Translations under genes and position numbers: made by a program
The notes under the pieces: model-generated
The model's database searches: none
What the model saw: only the letters and a program-made list of their open reading frames with translations
Told to the model about the DNA's origin: nothing
In this document: positions 24,318-34,237 of the stretch, one piece after another
Position numbering within the stretch: position 1 is the first letter of the stretch
Layout: each line of letters opens with the position of its first letter
Source of the DNA: CAYSUS01 sp964434165
GTDB taxonomy: Bacteria; Planctomycetota; Planctomycetia; Pirellulales; Thermoguttaceae
DNA length: 45,119 nt
Assembly (NCBI GenBank): GCA_964434165.1
Contig: CAYSUS010000056.1
Span: 1 to 45,119 of the forward strand
Reading direction: 5' to 3'

Positions 24318-24359
24318 ATGCTCCCATGGCTTACTGAGATGCTCCCATGGCTTACTGAG
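24318..24359. repeat. Exact 21-base tandem duplication at a gene start
   Basis: ATGCTCCCATGGCTTACTGA plus G occurs twice with no spacer, duplicating the start codon and six following codons in frame. It creates two equivalent initiation sites for the PGPGW protein. Confidence 0.9.
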
Positions 24360-24755
24360 AACCCCGCGCTGCTCGCCTGGCTCGGGGCCGCGTCGGTGGT
24401 GATGTTCGTCGGCACGCTGGCGGCGATTCCGCTCGTGGTGGCGCGGATTCCCCGGGATTACTTCGTGCGCCGCCGGGCCCTGGACCTCCACGACGCCCGC
24501 CATCCGGCCGTGCGATTGACGCTTTGGCTGCTCCGCAACTCCCTGGGCGTCGTCTTGGTGCTACTGGGCATTGCCATGCTCGTCCTGCCAGGGCAGGGGA
24601 TTCTGACGATCCTGCTAGGCGTGATGCTCGTCGATTTCCCCGGCAAGCGGGCCCTCGAGCTGCGGCTCGTGCGGCGGCCCAAGGTCCTTGCCGCGCTGAA
24701 CTGGCTGCGGGCGAGAGCCGGCCAGCCGCCGCTGGATGTCCACGGGAGGGGGTGA
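24318..24755 (+). CDS. PGPGW-family small membrane protein
   Basis: A 145-residue membrane protein. One helix lies at about 16-40 (LLAWLGAASVVMFVGTLAAIPLVV) and a second conserved hydrophobic pair at about 78-105 containing LVLPGQGILTILLGVMLVDFPGKR, which matches the PGPGW transmembrane family. Function is unknown. The first 21 bases of the gene are an exact tandem duplicate (24318-24338 and 24339-24359), so the protein begins MLPWLTEMLPWLTEN; either ATG could be used and the second gives the ancestral length. It is followed after 156 bases by metH on the same strand. Nothing in the neighbourhood suggests its role. Confidence 0.75.
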   Translation: MLPWLTEMLPWLTENPALLAWLGAASVVMFVGTLAAIPLVVARIPRDYFVRRRALDLHDARHPAVRLTLWLLRNSLGVVLVLLGIAMLVLPGQGILTILLGVMLVDFPGKRALELRLVRRPKVLAALNWLRARAGQPPLDVHGRG

Positions 24756-24826
24756 GACCGCCCAGAGTCGCCCCTTGGCCGCCCCCCTAGAATAGTTGTA
24801 TGCTTGATCGTTTGGCCTCGCGTTGT

Positions 24827-24866
24827 GCTTCTTCACCTGCGAGGAGAAGCGGCGGGCGAACCCGCC
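24827..24866 (+). promoter_or_regulatory. Structured leader upstream of metH (two stacked hairpins)
   Basis: GCTTCTTC (24827-24834) pairs with GGAGAAGC (24843-24850) around an eight-base loop, and GGCGGG-CGAA-CCCGCC (24851-24866) follows at once, so the two stems could stack. The first loop (ACCT, 24835-24838) can pair with AGGT at 24875-24878 as a pseudoknot. GAGGAGA (24841-24847) can alternatively pair with TTTCCTC (24892-24898), giving a competing fold close to the start codon. A TTGGCC-N18-TATGCT promoter (24775-24804) would place the hairpins in the transcript. I do not recognise a cobalamin, SAM or SAH riboswitch consensus. Structure is read by eye only. Confidence 0.35.
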
Positions 24867-24911
24867 GGCTGGATAGGTGCTGATACAACGATTTCCTCCC
24901 CGAATGGCGCG

Positions 24912-28643
<3,732 letters not shown>

Positions 28644-28953
28644 GTTGAAGGAGGCGGAGCGCTAGAGCTGGACCAGATACGTTCGCACCCGCGCGCGGGC
28701 CTCGCTGCCGCGCAGCGGCCGAAGCGTATAGCCGTGGGCGTGAGCCCACGTGAAGAGAGCGGCCACGAACGTCTCCCGAGCCGCGCGAGCGGCGCCAGAG
28801 CGCCGCGGACCCAGCCATCAAGCCGCGCGCAAGCGCCGCCATAGAATCTGGCCACACGCGTGCCCCCACCTGATCCTTGACCACCTCGCCTGCCCCCGGG
28901 TATCCTGGTGTCTTTGGGGGGCGAACGCGTCAAGCAAGTCCTCGGAGGGCCCC
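28644..28953. other. Gene-free spacer with a GC hairpin and possible coding remnant
   Basis: No intact gene is seen in these 310 bases. CGTGGGC-GTGA-GCCCACG (28733-28739, 28744-28750) is a perfect hairpin without a following T-tract. On the minus strand an open stretch between about 28810 and 28665 reads ETFVAALFTWAHAHGYTLRP and then RTYLVQL before a stop; it could be the decayed end of a gene, but no start or family is recognised. Confidence 0.35.
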
Positions 28954-29430
28954 ATGAACTGGAAGCAAGGGCTGGCTCTGGTTGCCGTGGCAGCGGTCGT
29001 GGTCTCGGTGATCGTGGCCGCGCTGGTTGTCCGCGAAGCCCGCCGCTTCGGGGAGGGACTGGGAAAGCCGTATGTGCTCACCGGGCAGGCGGCCCGGGCC
29101 GAATTCCAGTTCCCCTCGTCGGCAACCGATCTCTACTACGCCCGGGAAGGCTTTGGCGATACCCGAGTGTTCGTCGCGCTGACGGCGCCGAGAGCGCAGA
29201 TCGCGCGGGTGCTCGATGCGTATGGAGTCACCTTGGACGCTCTCCGTGCCGGGCCTGCGATCCCGGAGCGGGTGAGCCTCTCGGGGCCGGACTCTTGGGG
29301 TCGGGCGGTAGCCGGCGATCTGTGGGACGTGAGCCTGTGCCCCGCCCCCCTGGTTTACGAGAGCGAGCGCCTGGATGTGATCTGCTGGAAGGACCGCGGC
29401 CGCGTCTATGTCTGCGACTGGGGGTCGTGA
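28954..29430 (+). CDS. Hypothetical membrane-anchored protein (158 aa)
   Basis: A 158-residue protein with an N-terminal membrane anchor (about residues 6-28, LALVAVAAVVVSVIVAALVV) and a soluble C-terminal domain of about 125 residues with alternating beta-like segments (DLYYAREGFGDTRVFVALTA, DVSLCPAPLVYESERLDVICW). No family is recognised. The ATG at 28954 is chosen because GGAGGG ends four bases before it; the longer frame from 28750 crosses the repeat-bearing spacer. The domain is most likely outside the membrane. It stands alone between metH and the thiC promoter, and a GC-rich hairpin at 29528-29547 lies beyond its stop. Confidence 0.7.
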   Translation: MNWKQGLALVAVAAVVVSVIVAALVVREARRFGEGLGKPYVLTGQAARAEFQFPSSATDLYYAREGFGDTRVFVALTAPRAQIARVLDAYGVTLDALRAGPAIPERVSLSGPDSWGRAVAGDLWDVSLCPAPLVYESERLDVICWKDRGRVYVCDWGS

Positions 29431-29481
29431 AGCGAGGCGGCTTCGGTTGTGTGGGGCAAGCAACGGGCGTTCCGCCGGCAA

Positions 29482-29509
29482 TTGACTCCCACCGCCGGCG
29501 CGGTAGGAT
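29482..29509 (+). promoter_or_regulatory. Sigma-70-like promoter for thiC
   Basis: TTGACT (29482-29487), a 16-base spacer and TAGGAT (29504-29509) form a good promoter 109 bases upstream of the thiC start. It lies inside an inverted repeat, GCAACGGG (29460-29467) and CCCGTTGC (29512-29519), which could be an operator. The expected start of transcription is near 29516. Confidence 0.6.
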
Positions 29510-29527
29510 AACCCGTTGCGACCCATC

Positions 29528-29547
29528 GCGCCGGCTTCGGCCGGCGT
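29528..29547 (+). terminator. TTCG-loop hairpin in the thiC leader (terminator or attenuator candidate)
   Basis: CGCCGGC-TTCG-GCCGGCG (29529-29546), extended by one G-T pair, is followed by TTTGTCGTTGT. The stem is very stable but the T-tract is broken. From the promoter at 29482-29509 it would be transcribed at about +13 to +31, so it could be a 5' stabilising hairpin, an attenuator, or the terminator of the upstream gene. Confidence 0.45.
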
Positions 29548-29617
29548 TTGTCGTTGTGGACGCCTACGTGACGAGCGGAGGGCGACGAGCGGTCGCAGCC
29601 GTGGAGACACCCCCAAC

Positions 29618-30910
29618 ATGACGCAGATCGAACAGGCCCGGGCCGGCAACCTCACGCCCCAGATGGAGAAGGTGGCCGCCGAGGAGCGGCTCGATCCGCA
29701 GTTCGTGCGCGACGAGGTCGCCCGGGGCCGGATGGTGATTCCGGCCAACCGCCTGCATCTGGACCTGGGCCTGGAGCCGATCGGCATCGGCATCGCCTGC
29801 CGCACGAAGATCAACGCCAACCTGGGCAACTCGGCGCTGGCCAGCGATACCGAGTGCGAGCTGAAGAAGGTCCGCTGCGCGGTCAAGTACGGGGCCGACA
29901 CGGTGATGGACCTTTCCACCGGCGCGGGCATCGACGAGGTGCGCCAGCGGATCATCGACGCCTCGACCGTCCCGCTGGGCACGGTGCCGATCTACCAGGT
30001 CGCCGAGTCCCTGGACGACATCTGCGACATGCGCCCGCGGCACTTCCTCGACGCGGTCGAGCGGCAGGCCCGGCAGGGCGTGGACTACATGACGATCCAC
30101 GCCGCCCTCTTGCGCGCGCACCTGCCGCTGGTCGAGGGCCGTCTGACGGGTATCGTCAGCCGCGGCGGATCGCTGGTGGCCAAGTGGATGGCCGCCCACG
30201 GCGAGGAGAACCCCTTCTTCACGCACTTCGACGACCTGTGCGCGATCATGCGCGAGTACGACGTCACCTGGAGCCTGGGCGACGGGCTCCGCCCCGGCTC
30301 GCTTCACGACGCCAGCGACGAGGCACAATTCGCCGAGCTGAAGGTGATGGGCGATCTGGCCCTGCGGTCATGGGAGCAAGGATGCCAGGTGATGATCGAG
30401 GGGCCGGGCCACGTGCCCATGCACCAGATCGAGATGAACGTCCGCCGGCAGAGGGAATGGTGCCACGAGGCCCCGTTCTACGTGCTGGGGCCCGTGGTGA
30501 CCGACGTGGCGCCCGGCTTCGACCATATCACCAGCGCGATCGGCGCGAGCATGGCCGCCTGGTACGGGGCGTCGATGCTCTGCTACGTGACGCCCAAGGA
30601 GCACCTGGGGCTGCCGAACCTCGACGACGTGCGCCAGGGCGTGGTGGCCTACAAGATCGCCGCCCACGCGGCCGACGTGGCGCGGGGCCGTCCAGGGGCG
30701 CGGGACTGGGACGACGCCATGAGCCGCGCCCGGTACGCCTTCGACTGGGAGGAGCAGTTCCGCCTGGCCATCGACGGCGATACGGCCCGGCGCATGCGCG
30801 AGGAATCCCTCCCGCCCGACGAGGATCGCGACGAGCGTTTCTGCACCATGTGCGGTCCGAAGTTCTGCTCGATGCGCACCAGCGACGAGGTGCGTCAGAT
30901 GGGGCGGTAG
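29618..30910 (+). CDS. thiC: Phosphomethylpyrimidine synthase
   Basis: Radical-SAM enzyme that rearranges 5-aminoimidazole ribotide to the pyrimidine of thiamine. The 430-residue protein is the short ThiC form without the N-terminal extension seen in enterobacteria. Conserved stretches include NLGNSALASD, KYGADTVMDLSTG, FMTIHA-like YMTIHAALLRAHLP, RGGSLVAKWM, SLGDGLRPGS, EGPGHVPMH and APGFDHITSAIG. The iron-sulfur motif is at the extreme C-terminus, CxxCxxxxC at Cys409, Cys412 and Cys417. The start is the ATG at 29618 (MTQIEQARAGNLTPQMEKVA), which matches the family; the open frame extends further upstream into the leader. A promoter and hairpin precede it, but the conserved thi-box (TPP riboswitch) sequences are not visible. 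Confidence 0.98.
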   Translation: MTQIEQARAGNLTPQMEKVAAEERLDPQFVRDEVARGRMVIPANRLHLDLGLEPIGIGIACRTKINANLGNSALASDTECELKKVRCAVKYGADTVMDLSTGAGIDEVRQRIIDASTVPLGTVPIYQVAESLDDICDMRPRHFLDAVERQARQGVDYMTIHAALLRAHLPLVEGRLTGIVSRGGSLVAKWMAAHGEENPFFTHFDDLCAIMREYDVTWSLGDGLRPGSLHDASDEAQFAELKVMGDLALRSWEQGCQVMIEGPGHVPMHQIEMNVRRQREWCHEAPFYVLGPVVTDVAPGFDHITSAIGASMAAWYGASMLCYVTPKEHLGLPNLDDVRQGVVAYKIAAHAADVARGRPGARDWDDAMSRARYAFDWEEQFRLAIDGDTARRMREESLPPDEDRDERFCTMCGPKFCSMRTSDEVRQMGR

Positions 30911-31264
30911 GGGCCAGGCCCCTTTCCCGAGTCGGCTCCACCCCCGCAGGCCTCTTGCCCGCAGCGCCGAATGGCCGCGCCGCGTCCTTCCCGGATCGGG
31001 GAAAAGGTGCCTGGCCCCCTGGGAATCTCTCTGGCCCCAGGCAACGCATCGCAAGGGGACAGGAACCGTTCGCCCGACGGCGTGGTGAGGGCCTTTCGAT
31101 CGGAGGACCGTCTGCAAGCCCGACCCGGGGGAGCAGTGGCGACGAGAACGGTTCCCGCCCCCGGGGCACTTGCCTGCCGCCGGCCGGCCAGAGCACAATG
31201 GGACCATCGAGCCGCCCCCGGGCGGCCCGCCGATCCGTCCCGACCGCCTCGAGGAGAACCGACC
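30911..31264. repeat. Gene-free spacer with GGGGCCAGGC/AAGGTGCCTGG-type repeats
   Basis: No gene is seen in these 354 bases. GGGCCAGGCCCCTTTCCC directly follows the thiC stop, GGGGAAAAGGTGCCTGGCCCC lies near 31000 in inverted orientation, and AAGGGGACAGGAACCGTT lies near 31055. GCCTGG near 31012 and CCAGGC near 31036 can pair. These words belong to one family and may act as weak terminators. The DUF1080 promoter is at the far end. Confidence 0.5.
31170..31199 (+). promoter_or_regulatory. Possible promoter for the DUF1080 gene
   Basis: TTGCCT (31170-31175), an 18-base spacer and CACAAT (31194-31199) lie 66 bases before the ATG of the DUF1080 gene. The -10 element matches only four of six consensus bases. 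Confidence 0.35.
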
Positions 31265-31954
31265 ATGCGATGCCTCCTGCTTGCCGCCTGCCTCCTTTCC
31301 GCCGACCTGCTCCTCGCCGCGGAACCGACCGCCGGCGCCCCCGCCGACTCCAACTGCGGCCTCTCCCAGGAGGAGATCAAGGAGGGCTTCGTCAGCCTGT
31401 TCGACGGAAGGACCATGGACGGATGGCAGGGCGACGTGAAGGGGTACGTGGCCCAAGACGGCGTAATGGTCTGCAAGCCGGGCGGCAACGTCTATACGGA
31501 CAAGCAGTACGGCGACTTCGTCTTCCGCTTCGAGTTCAAGCTCCCGCCCAACGGCAACAACGGGGTGGGAATCCGCACGCCCATGGGCGTCAACGCCGCC
31601 TACCACGGGATGGAGATCCAGATCCTCGACGACTCGGGCGAGAGGTACACCCAGCTCAAGCCCTACCAGTACCACGGCTCGATCTACGGAGTGGTGCCCT
31701 CGAAGCGCGGCCACCAGAGGCCGGTCGGCGAGTGGAACACCGAGGAGATCTACGCCAAGGGCGATCACATTAAAGTCACGCTCAACGGGCAGGTGATCGT
31801 CGATGCCGACCTGGGCAAAATCGATCGGGACAAGACCATGGACGGCCGACCCCACCCGGGCCTTCACAACGAGAAGGGCTACCTCGGCTTCCTCGGCCAC
31901 GGCTCGCGCGTCGAGTTCCGCAACATCCGGATCAAGGAACTGAGCGGCGAGTGA
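31265..31954 (+). CDS. Secreted DUF1080 (3-keto-disaccharide hydrolase-like) protein
   Basis: A 229-residue exported protein: signal peptide at 1-19 (MRCLLLAACLLSADLLLAAE), then a concanavalin-like beta-sandwich with the DUF1080 signatures GFVSLFDGRTMDGWQGD, YGDFVFRFEFKLPPNGNNG, YHGMEIQILDD and YLGFLGHGSRVEFRNIRIKE. Members have been shown or proposed to act on 3-keto-sugars, and the family is strongly expanded in Planctomycetes and relatives. GAGGAG at 31251-31256 precedes the ATG by eight bases. A Cys soon after the signal (SNCGLS) is too far in for a lipobox. The gene converges with the HAF-repeat gene; 61 bases lie between their stops. Confidence 0.9.
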   Translation: MRCLLLAACLLSADLLLAAEPTAGAPADSNCGLSQEEIKEGFVSLFDGRTMDGWQGDVKGYVAQDGVMVCKPGGNVYTDKQYGDFVFRFEFKLPPNGNNGVGIRTPMGVNAAYHGMEIQILDDSGERYTQLKPYQYHGSIYGVVPSKRGHQRPVGEWNTEEIYAKGDHIKVTLNGQVIVDADLGKIDRDKTMDGRPHPGLHNEKGYLGFLGHGSRVEFRNIRIKELSGE

Positions 31955-31963
31955 CGAGTGGGC

Positions 31964-32008
31964 AGTGGCGAGAGGGATTCCCGTACGGTACCCAGTATCC
32001 CCGCCACT
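31964..32008. terminator. Possible bidirectional hairpin between convergent genes
   Basis: AGTGGCG (31964-31970) pairs with CGCCACT (32002-32008) in the 61-base gap between the convergent DUF1080 and HAF-repeat genes. The loop is long and there is no T-tract, so termination is only suggested by position. Confidence 0.25.
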
Positions 32009-32015
32009 CGCGCGG

Positions 32016-33143
32016 CTACCCGTTCCGGGCAGCACGCCGCCGCAAACCGGCGACAAGACCGACCGCCGCCAGTCCCGCCAGCCCCACGAAGGCGGACGGG
32101 GCCGGGACGCCCTGGTCGAGAGGATTGAGGAGAAACGCGTGCTCCTCGCCCTGGTAGTAGCCGTAGCCGACGATCTGACCCACGTTGTTGATGTCGCGGG
32201 CTTCGGCCAGGACCCACCCTGACCCGCCATCGATCAGGGCGTTCAGGTCGATCATCGCGCCGCCGCTGTAGAGGAAGGCGCGGACCTCGTCGAAGTCGCC
32301 CGGCGTGATATCCGATTGCCCCACCACCTGGCCGGCGTCATTGATCCCGTACGCGGCGGATCGGTCTCCGCCCAGCGTGCCCAGGTCGATCAGCGGACCA
32401 CCGTCGTAGAGGAATGCTCGCACCATGTCGAGCGGCGTCCTGGAATGACCCGCCACCAGGCCGGAGGCGTTGATGGCAACCGCGGCGTTACGGCTGCCGC
32501 CGAACGATCCCAGGTCGGTCATCGTGCCGCCGCTGTACAGGAACGGCTTGAAGGGCGTCATTCCTCCCGAGAGGCTTGAGAAGCCGACGACCTCGCCCGA
32601 GTTGTTCACGCCGTACCCGGCGGCGAAGTCTCCTCCCAGCGATCCGAGGTCGTTCATCGCCCCGTCGTAGAGGAAGGGGCGCATCAGCCCGCCCGACGTG
32701 ATCGAGAACCCCACCACTGCGTTCGAGTCATTGATGCCGTGCGCCTCAGACGTGGTGCCGCCCAGCGTCCCCAGGTCGGTCATCGAGCCGCCCGAGTAGA
32801 GGAAGGCGTGGGAGGCCGTGTCGCCAGTCAGGTTCGAATTCCCCACCACGAGGCCGGCCTCGTTGATCCCGTGCGCCTCAGACGTGGTGCCGCCCAGCGT
32901 CCCCAGGTCGGTCATCGAGCCGCCCGAGTAGAGGAAGGCGTGCCGGGCCGTGTCGCCGGTCAGGTCCGAGTAGCCCACCACCTGGCCGGTGTCGTTCACT
33001 GCGGTGGCATACGACCGGGTTCCTCCCAGCGTGCCCAGGTCGACTACCTGGTACGAGTCCGACCGGGCAATCCGGGCTGCACCGACCGCCACGAGTAATC
33101 CAGCCAGTCCCAACGCCCGCGCCGCCAGCTTCCATGTGGCCAT
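32016..33143 (-). CDS. Exported HAF-repeat protein with PEP-CTERM-like tail
   Basis: A 375-residue exported protein: signal peptide (WKLAARALGLAGLLVAVGAA), then about seven repeats of the HAF type with the pattern DLGTLGG, ND.GQVVG.S and HAFLYSGG, expected to form beta-propeller-like blades. The C-terminus VPAPSAFVGLAGLAAVGLVA followed by RRR is a PEP-CTERM-like sorting signal (VPxP, hydrophobic helix, Arg cluster), so exosortase-dependent envelope anchoring or release is likely. The ATG at 33143 is chosen over the upstream one at 33188: an AAAGGG precedes it and the signal peptide begins there. Two neighbouring repeats are identical over 70 bases at DNA level (32741-32810, 32873-32942). Function of HAF proteins is not established. 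Confidence 0.88.
   Translation of the reverse strand: MATWKLAARALGLAGLLVAVGAARIARSDSYQVVDLGTLGGTRSYATAVNDTGQVVGYSDLTGDTARHAFLYSGGSMTDLGTLGGTTSEAHGINEAGLVVGNSNLTGDTASHAFLYSGGSMTDLGTLGGTTSEAHGINDSNAVVGFSITSGGLMRPFLYDGAMNDLGSLGGDFAAGYGVNNSGEVVGFSSLSGGMTPFKPFLYSGGTMTDLGSFGGSRNAAVAINASGLVAGHSRTPLDMVRAFLYDGGPLIDLGTLGGDRSAAYGINDAGQVVGQSDITPGDFDEVRAFLYSGGAMIDLNALIDGGSGWVLAEARDINNVGQIVGYGYYQGEEHAFLLNPLDQGVPAPSAFVGLAGLAAVGLVAGLRRRAARNG
32741..32942. repeat. 132-base coding repeat units in the HAF gene
   Basis: The 70 bases at 32741-32810 recur exactly at 32873-32942, an offset of 132 bases or 44 codons, one HAF unit. Exact identity implies recent duplication or gene conversion. Confidence 0.9.
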
Positions 33144-33357
33144 GTTGACCCTTTCCCAGTCCAATGGTCCCGATCCCGAGGAATTCACGCTCGCGCGGAG
33201 CCGCTCGCAGGCCGAGGACCTGGCGGCGGTGCGCGAATGAATGAGCCGAAGTGTGGGGGCAGCCTACCGGGGGAGGGTTAGGCAATCATGAGTCGCCGGC
33301 TAATGTTCCACGAGGACTCCGTGAGGGCCGTCCCCCTGTCTGGCCGGTCGCCCCTCG

Positions 33358-34206
33358 TCACGCGCCCCTCGCCCCCAGCATCCACTCCACCACCTGCACC
33401 AGTCCGTCCTCGTTTTGGCGGGGCGCGATGCGATCGGCGACCTGCTTGACGGCCTCCTGGGCGTTGCCCATGGCCACGCCCAGGCCGGCGGCGCGGATCA
33501 TGGGGATGTCGTTCACGTCGTCGCCGACCGCGCAGATCTCGGCGTCGGCGATGCCCCGGTCTTCGGCCAGGTGGCGAATGCCCGACCACTTCGTCACGCC
33601 GGCCGGGGCCACCTCGCACAGGTAGCCCGTGTAGCGAGGGCTGCGCAGCACGTGGGTCGAAAGGCCGCCGGGCAGGGCCTCGTGCAGCCGCCGCTCCACG
33701 TCGAGCATCTCCGCGAGCGTGCCCATCGTGAACAGCGCGAAGACCTCGGGCGGCGCTTCCCGTTGCATCGCCGGCCAAAGGCGGCCGCAATCGGGGTTCA
33801 GCCGCAGGTACTCCGCCATCTCAGGGCGCCGCGCGTCGGGCCGGGCCTGGTAGAAGTCGAAGCCCTGCTCGAACGTATCCGACAGCAGCAGGGCGTCGAA
33901 GCCGCAATCCTCGATCCGCCGGACCGTTCGGCTCAGCAGGTCGCCGTCGAACTCGGCGCGGAACAGCGTCCGGTGATCGGCCGGGTTCTTCACCAGGGCC
34001 CCGCTGGCCGTGACCAGGGGCACCTCGATGCCCAAGGGCTCGACCAGTTGCAAAGTGCGCGAGTAGCGGCGGCCCGTGGCCAGCACCACGAGGACGCCGG
34101 CCCGGCCCGCCCGGGCGATGGCGCCGATCGTGGCCGGCGAGAGCTCATCCCGGTGGTCGACCAGCGTGCCGTCGATGTCGATGGCCAGGAGTCGGAATGG
34201 AGACAT
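33358..34206 (-). CDS. HAD-superfamily Cof-type phosphatase
   Basis: A 282-residue cytoplasmic phosphatase of the Cof/YidA type with a large cap. Motif I is LLAIDIDGTLVD at the N-terminus (nucleophile and acid Asp in DIDGT), motif II is LATGRRY, the motif III Lys is in GVTKWSGIRHL, and motif IV is AVGDDVNDIPMI. Such enzymes dephosphorylate sugar phosphates, FMN or similar small metabolites; specificity cannot be told. The ATG at 34206 places motif I at the usual distance from the start; the longer frame to 34284 adds unrelated residues. It lies 31 bases downstream of the radical SAM gene on the same strand and is probably co-transcribed with it. Confidence 0.9.
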   Translation of the reverse strand: MSPFRLLAIDIDGTLVDHRDELSPATIGAIARAGRAGVLVVLATGRRYSRTLQLVEPLGIEVPLVTASGALVKNPADHRTLFRAEFDGDLLSRTVRRIEDCGFDALLLSDTFEQGFDFYQARPDARRPEMAEYLRLNPDCGRLWPAMQREAPPEVFALFTMGTLAEMLDVERRLHEALPGGLSTHVLRSPRYTGYLCEVAPAGVTKWSGIRHLAEDRGIADAEICAVGDDVNDIPMIRAAGLGVAMGNAQEAVKQVADRIAPRQNEDGLVQVVEWMLGARGA

Positions 34207-34237
34207 GCGGGGCTTCGCGAGAAGGAATGGTCGGGCC

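Noticed and set aside
24756..24911. Cobalamin riboswitch upstream of metH
   Set aside because: No GCCACUG-type B12 box; the pairing seen is different, so only a generic structured leader is noted.
29431..29617. TPP riboswitch upstream of thiC
   Set aside because: The conserved CUGAGA-type and ACCUGAUC-type words are not visible; a promoter and a simple hairpin explain the region better.
32741..33004. CRISPR-like regular repeats
   Set aside because: The periodicity is coding (44-codon HAF units) with no unique spacers.
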